Of a DNA stretch of 64,000 bases, positions 62,265-64,000 are shown in pieces. A program made the translations under genes and the position numbers. Below the pieces are notes generated by a model that did not search any database, had not been told where the DNA came from, and worked only from the letters and a program-made list of their open reading frames with translations. This DNA comes from Methylophilaceae bacterium. Lineage in GTDB: Bacteria > Pseudomonadota > Gammaproteobacteria > Burkholderiales > Methylophilaceae. How positions within the stretch are numbered: position 1 is the stretch's first letter; every line of letters begins with the position of its first letter. The stretch lies in NCBI GenBank assembly GCA_905339275.1, contig CAJPFK010000015.1, forward strand, positions 1-64,000, written 5' to 3'.

Positions 62265-62534
62265 ATGTTGAAACAAGAAATCGAAATCATCAACAAGCTC
62301 GGCATGCATGCGCGCGCCTCGACCAAGCTGACCCAGACAGCCAGCCAGTTCGGTTGTGAAATCTGGATCGAACGCAATAACAGGCGAGTAAATGCAAAAA
62401 GCATCATGGGCGTCATGATGCTGGCTGCCAGCAAGGGCAGCAAAATCCATCTGGAAACGTCCGGGCGTGACGAGCAGGCCGCGATGAATGCCCTGGTCGA
62501 ACTGATCAACAGCCGTTTTGGTGAGCCGGAATAA
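62265..62534 (+). CDS. ptsH: HPr phosphocarrier protein
   Basis: HPr passes phosphate from EI to EIIA. The 89-residue protein has the active histidine in KLGMHARAS and the regulatory serine in NAKSIMGVMML, the target of HprK. Both residues are present, so dual phosphorylation is expected. Confidence 0.94.
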   Translation: MLKQEIEIINKLGMHARASTKLTQTASQFGCEIWIERNNRRVNAKSIMGVMMLAASKGSKIHLETSGRDEQAAMNALVELINSRFGEPE

Positions 62535-62661
62535 TCGTGGCAGACTTGAACCGGAAATTCACGATAACCCTGGCAAACCACCCTGTTCCGGCAGGTCTGG
62601 TGGCATTGCAAATTGCAGGCAGGGCACGTAACAGCGTATCGACCAAACAGCGGGGGTGGCA

Positions 62662-64000
62662 ATGAGTTTTACCATGCACGGCGTTCCGGTCTCCGGCGGC
62701 ATCGCTATCGGCCATGCGCACCTGGTTTCGCACGCGCTGCTCGAGGTAGCGCACTATGTCGTTCCCAAGGCCCTCATTCCGCAGGAGATCAAGCGCTTTG
62801 AGCAGGCAGTGGAAACCGTCAGGCAGGATCTGGAACACCTTCGCCAGCAGCTTCCAATCGGCGCGCCAGCCGAGCTGAGCTCCTTCCTCAATACCCACCT
62901 GATGATCCTGGCCGACAGGGCGCTTTCCGTCGTTCCCATCGACATCATCCAGAAGGAGCTGTGCAATGCGGAATGGGCATTGAAGCAGCAGATGGACGAT
63001 CTCGTCGAACAGTTCGAGAAAATTGACGACGAGTACCTGCGCGAGCGCAAACAGGATGTCGTGCAAGTTGTAGAGCGCGTCATCAAGGTGCTGTTGGGCC
63101 ACCCCAGCCAGGTGCCGGTACAGCAGCAGGAAAGCGCGATTATCCTGGTTGCACACGACCTGTCGCCGGCCGATGCCATCCAGTTCAAGCAACACAAGTT
63201 TGCCGCCTTCATTACGGATGTCGGCGGCGCGACTTCGCATACGGCCATCCTCGCGCGCAGCCTCAGCATTCCTTCAATCGTCGCCCTGCAGCGCTCCCGC
63301 GGCCTGATCCGCGATGGCGAGCTGATCATTGTCGATGGCAACCAGGGCGTCGTGGTCGTCAACCCGGACAAGGACACCCTTGCCGAATACCGGCTCAGGC
63401 AGGATCAGTGGGAACTGGAGCAGCAGAAGCTCAAACGCATCAAATCCACCAAGGCCGTCACCCTGGACGGCACTGCCATCGAGCTGCATGCCAATATCGA
63501 AGTACCCGAGGATGTCATCAAGGCCAAAGCTGCCGGCGCAACCGGCGTAGGCCTGTATCGTACGGAATTTCTCTTCATGAACCGGCGCGATATGCCGGAC
63601 GAGGAAGAACAGTACCTGGCCTATCGCAAAGTGGCGGAAACCATGAAAGGCATGCCGGTCACCATCCGCACGCTGGATCTCGGCGCGGACAAGGAAATGA
63701 ACCCGGATACGACGGTAAGAAGCTGCACCAACCCGGCGCTGGGTTTGCGTGCCATCCGTCTCTGCCTGTCCGAGCCGCTGATATTCCATACGCAGCTACG
63801 CGCCATTCTGCGCGCCTCGCATTATGGCAACATCAAGATACTGATCCCCATGCTGTCCAACCTGTCGGAGCTGCGCCAGTCGCTGCAGATGATAGAACGC
63901 GCCAAGATCAGCCTGCGCAAACAGGACCTGCCTTTCAAGGAGGATATCCAGATCGGCGGCATGATCGAAGTACCGGCCGCGGCCCTCTGCGCCGAAGCGT
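62662..64000 (+). CDS. ptsI: PTS phosphoenolpyruvate-protein phosphotransferase EI, cut by the window end
   Basis: EI takes phosphate from PEP to HPr. The first 446 codons are visible: the N-terminal HPr-binding part, the active histidine in GGATSHTAILARSL, and the start of the PEP-binding barrel (GVGLYRTEFLFMNRRDMPDEEEQY, TIRTLDLGADKEM). The ATG at 62662 follows GGGGGTGGC. The frame is open to the right edge. Confidence 0.93.
   Translation, partial: MSFTMHGVPVSGGIAIGHAHLVSHALLEVAHYVVPKALIPQEIKRFEQAVETVRQDLEHLRQQLPIGAPAELSSFLNTHLMILADRALSVVPIDIIQKELCNAEWALKQQMDDLVEQFEKIDDEYLRERKQDVVQVVERVIKVLLGHPSQVPVQQQESAIILVAHDLSPADAIQFKQHKFAAFITDVGGATSHTAILARSLSIPSIVALQRSRGLIRDGELIIVDGNQGVVVVNPDKDTLAEYRLRQDQWELEQQKLKRIKSTKAVTLDGTAIELHANIEVPEDVIKAKAAGATGVGLYRTEFLFMNRRDMPDEEEQYLAYRKVAETMKGMPVTIRTLDLGADKEMNPDTTVRSCTNPALGLRAIRLCLSEPLIFHTQLRAILRASHYGNIKILIPMLSNLSELRQSLQMIERAKISLRKQDLPFKEDIQIGGMIEVPAAALCAEA

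Overview
The window is a bacterial chromosome segment, most likely from a betaproteobacterium of the Nitrosomonadales type. The support is gene content and order: kdsD-kdsC-lptC-lptA-lptB-rpoN-hpf-hprK-rapZ-EIIA-HPr-ptsI, an ECF sigma factor followed by DUF3619, DUF3106 and RDD genes, pilS-pilR, two DUF3108 genes beside rsmB, and soxYZ. I cannot name the genus. No rRNA or tRNA gene and no insertion sequence was recognised.

Region 1 (1-10,060) is a type I-C-like CRISPR-Cas locus on the minus strand. Reading in its transcription direction it runs cas5c - cas8c (with a probable internal Cas11c start) - cas7 - cas3 - two small unknown ORFs - cas4 - vapB - vapC - cas1 - cas2 - leader - CRISPR array. 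The array runs off the left edge; seven repeats are visible. Three things are unusual. A complete VapBC toxin-antitoxin pair with its own promoter and operator sits between cas4 and cas1, so it probably also drives cas1-cas2. The effector half is AT-rich with a long, divergent Cas8c, while the adaptation half has host-like composition. The leader carries a boxA-like antitermination site. A WYL regulator and a Tat-exported HIRAN-domain protein lie just upstream.

Region 2 (11,690-31,840) is housekeeping: ttcA, topA, a PBP7-type peptidase, a lone gcvH-like gene, holC, pepA and lptFG. It continues with a putative ECF sigma/anti-sigma operon on the minus strand. A dense plus-strand run follows (PP0621-family gene, pilS, pilR, ampD, RND adaptor, RND pump). 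PilR has a degenerate GAFTGA loop.

Region 3 (31,890-47,970) holds an SDF symporter, rsmB, two DUF3108 genes, purM, a PerM-type membrane protein, hda, an FAD dehydrogenase and a giant AsmA-like DUF748 protein. It then has a DUF2892 protein, soxZ, soxY, bepA and moaC. SoxY ends directly at its thiosulfate-carrying cysteine.

Region 4 (47,970-54,380) has two phosphoribosyltransferases and an alpha/beta hydrolase next to the three-gene AmmeMemoRadiSam system, then thiO and a small unknown ORF.

Region 5 (54,505-64,000) is the envelope and regulation cluster. KDO synthesis (kdsD, kdsC) and LPS transport (lptCAB) lead into rpoN, hpf, hprK, rapZ and a regulatory PTS (EIIA, HPr, EI). ptsN is absent from its usual place, and ptsI is cut by the right edge. 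With lptF and lptG at 19.6-21.8 kb, most of the Lpt bridge components are encoded in this window.
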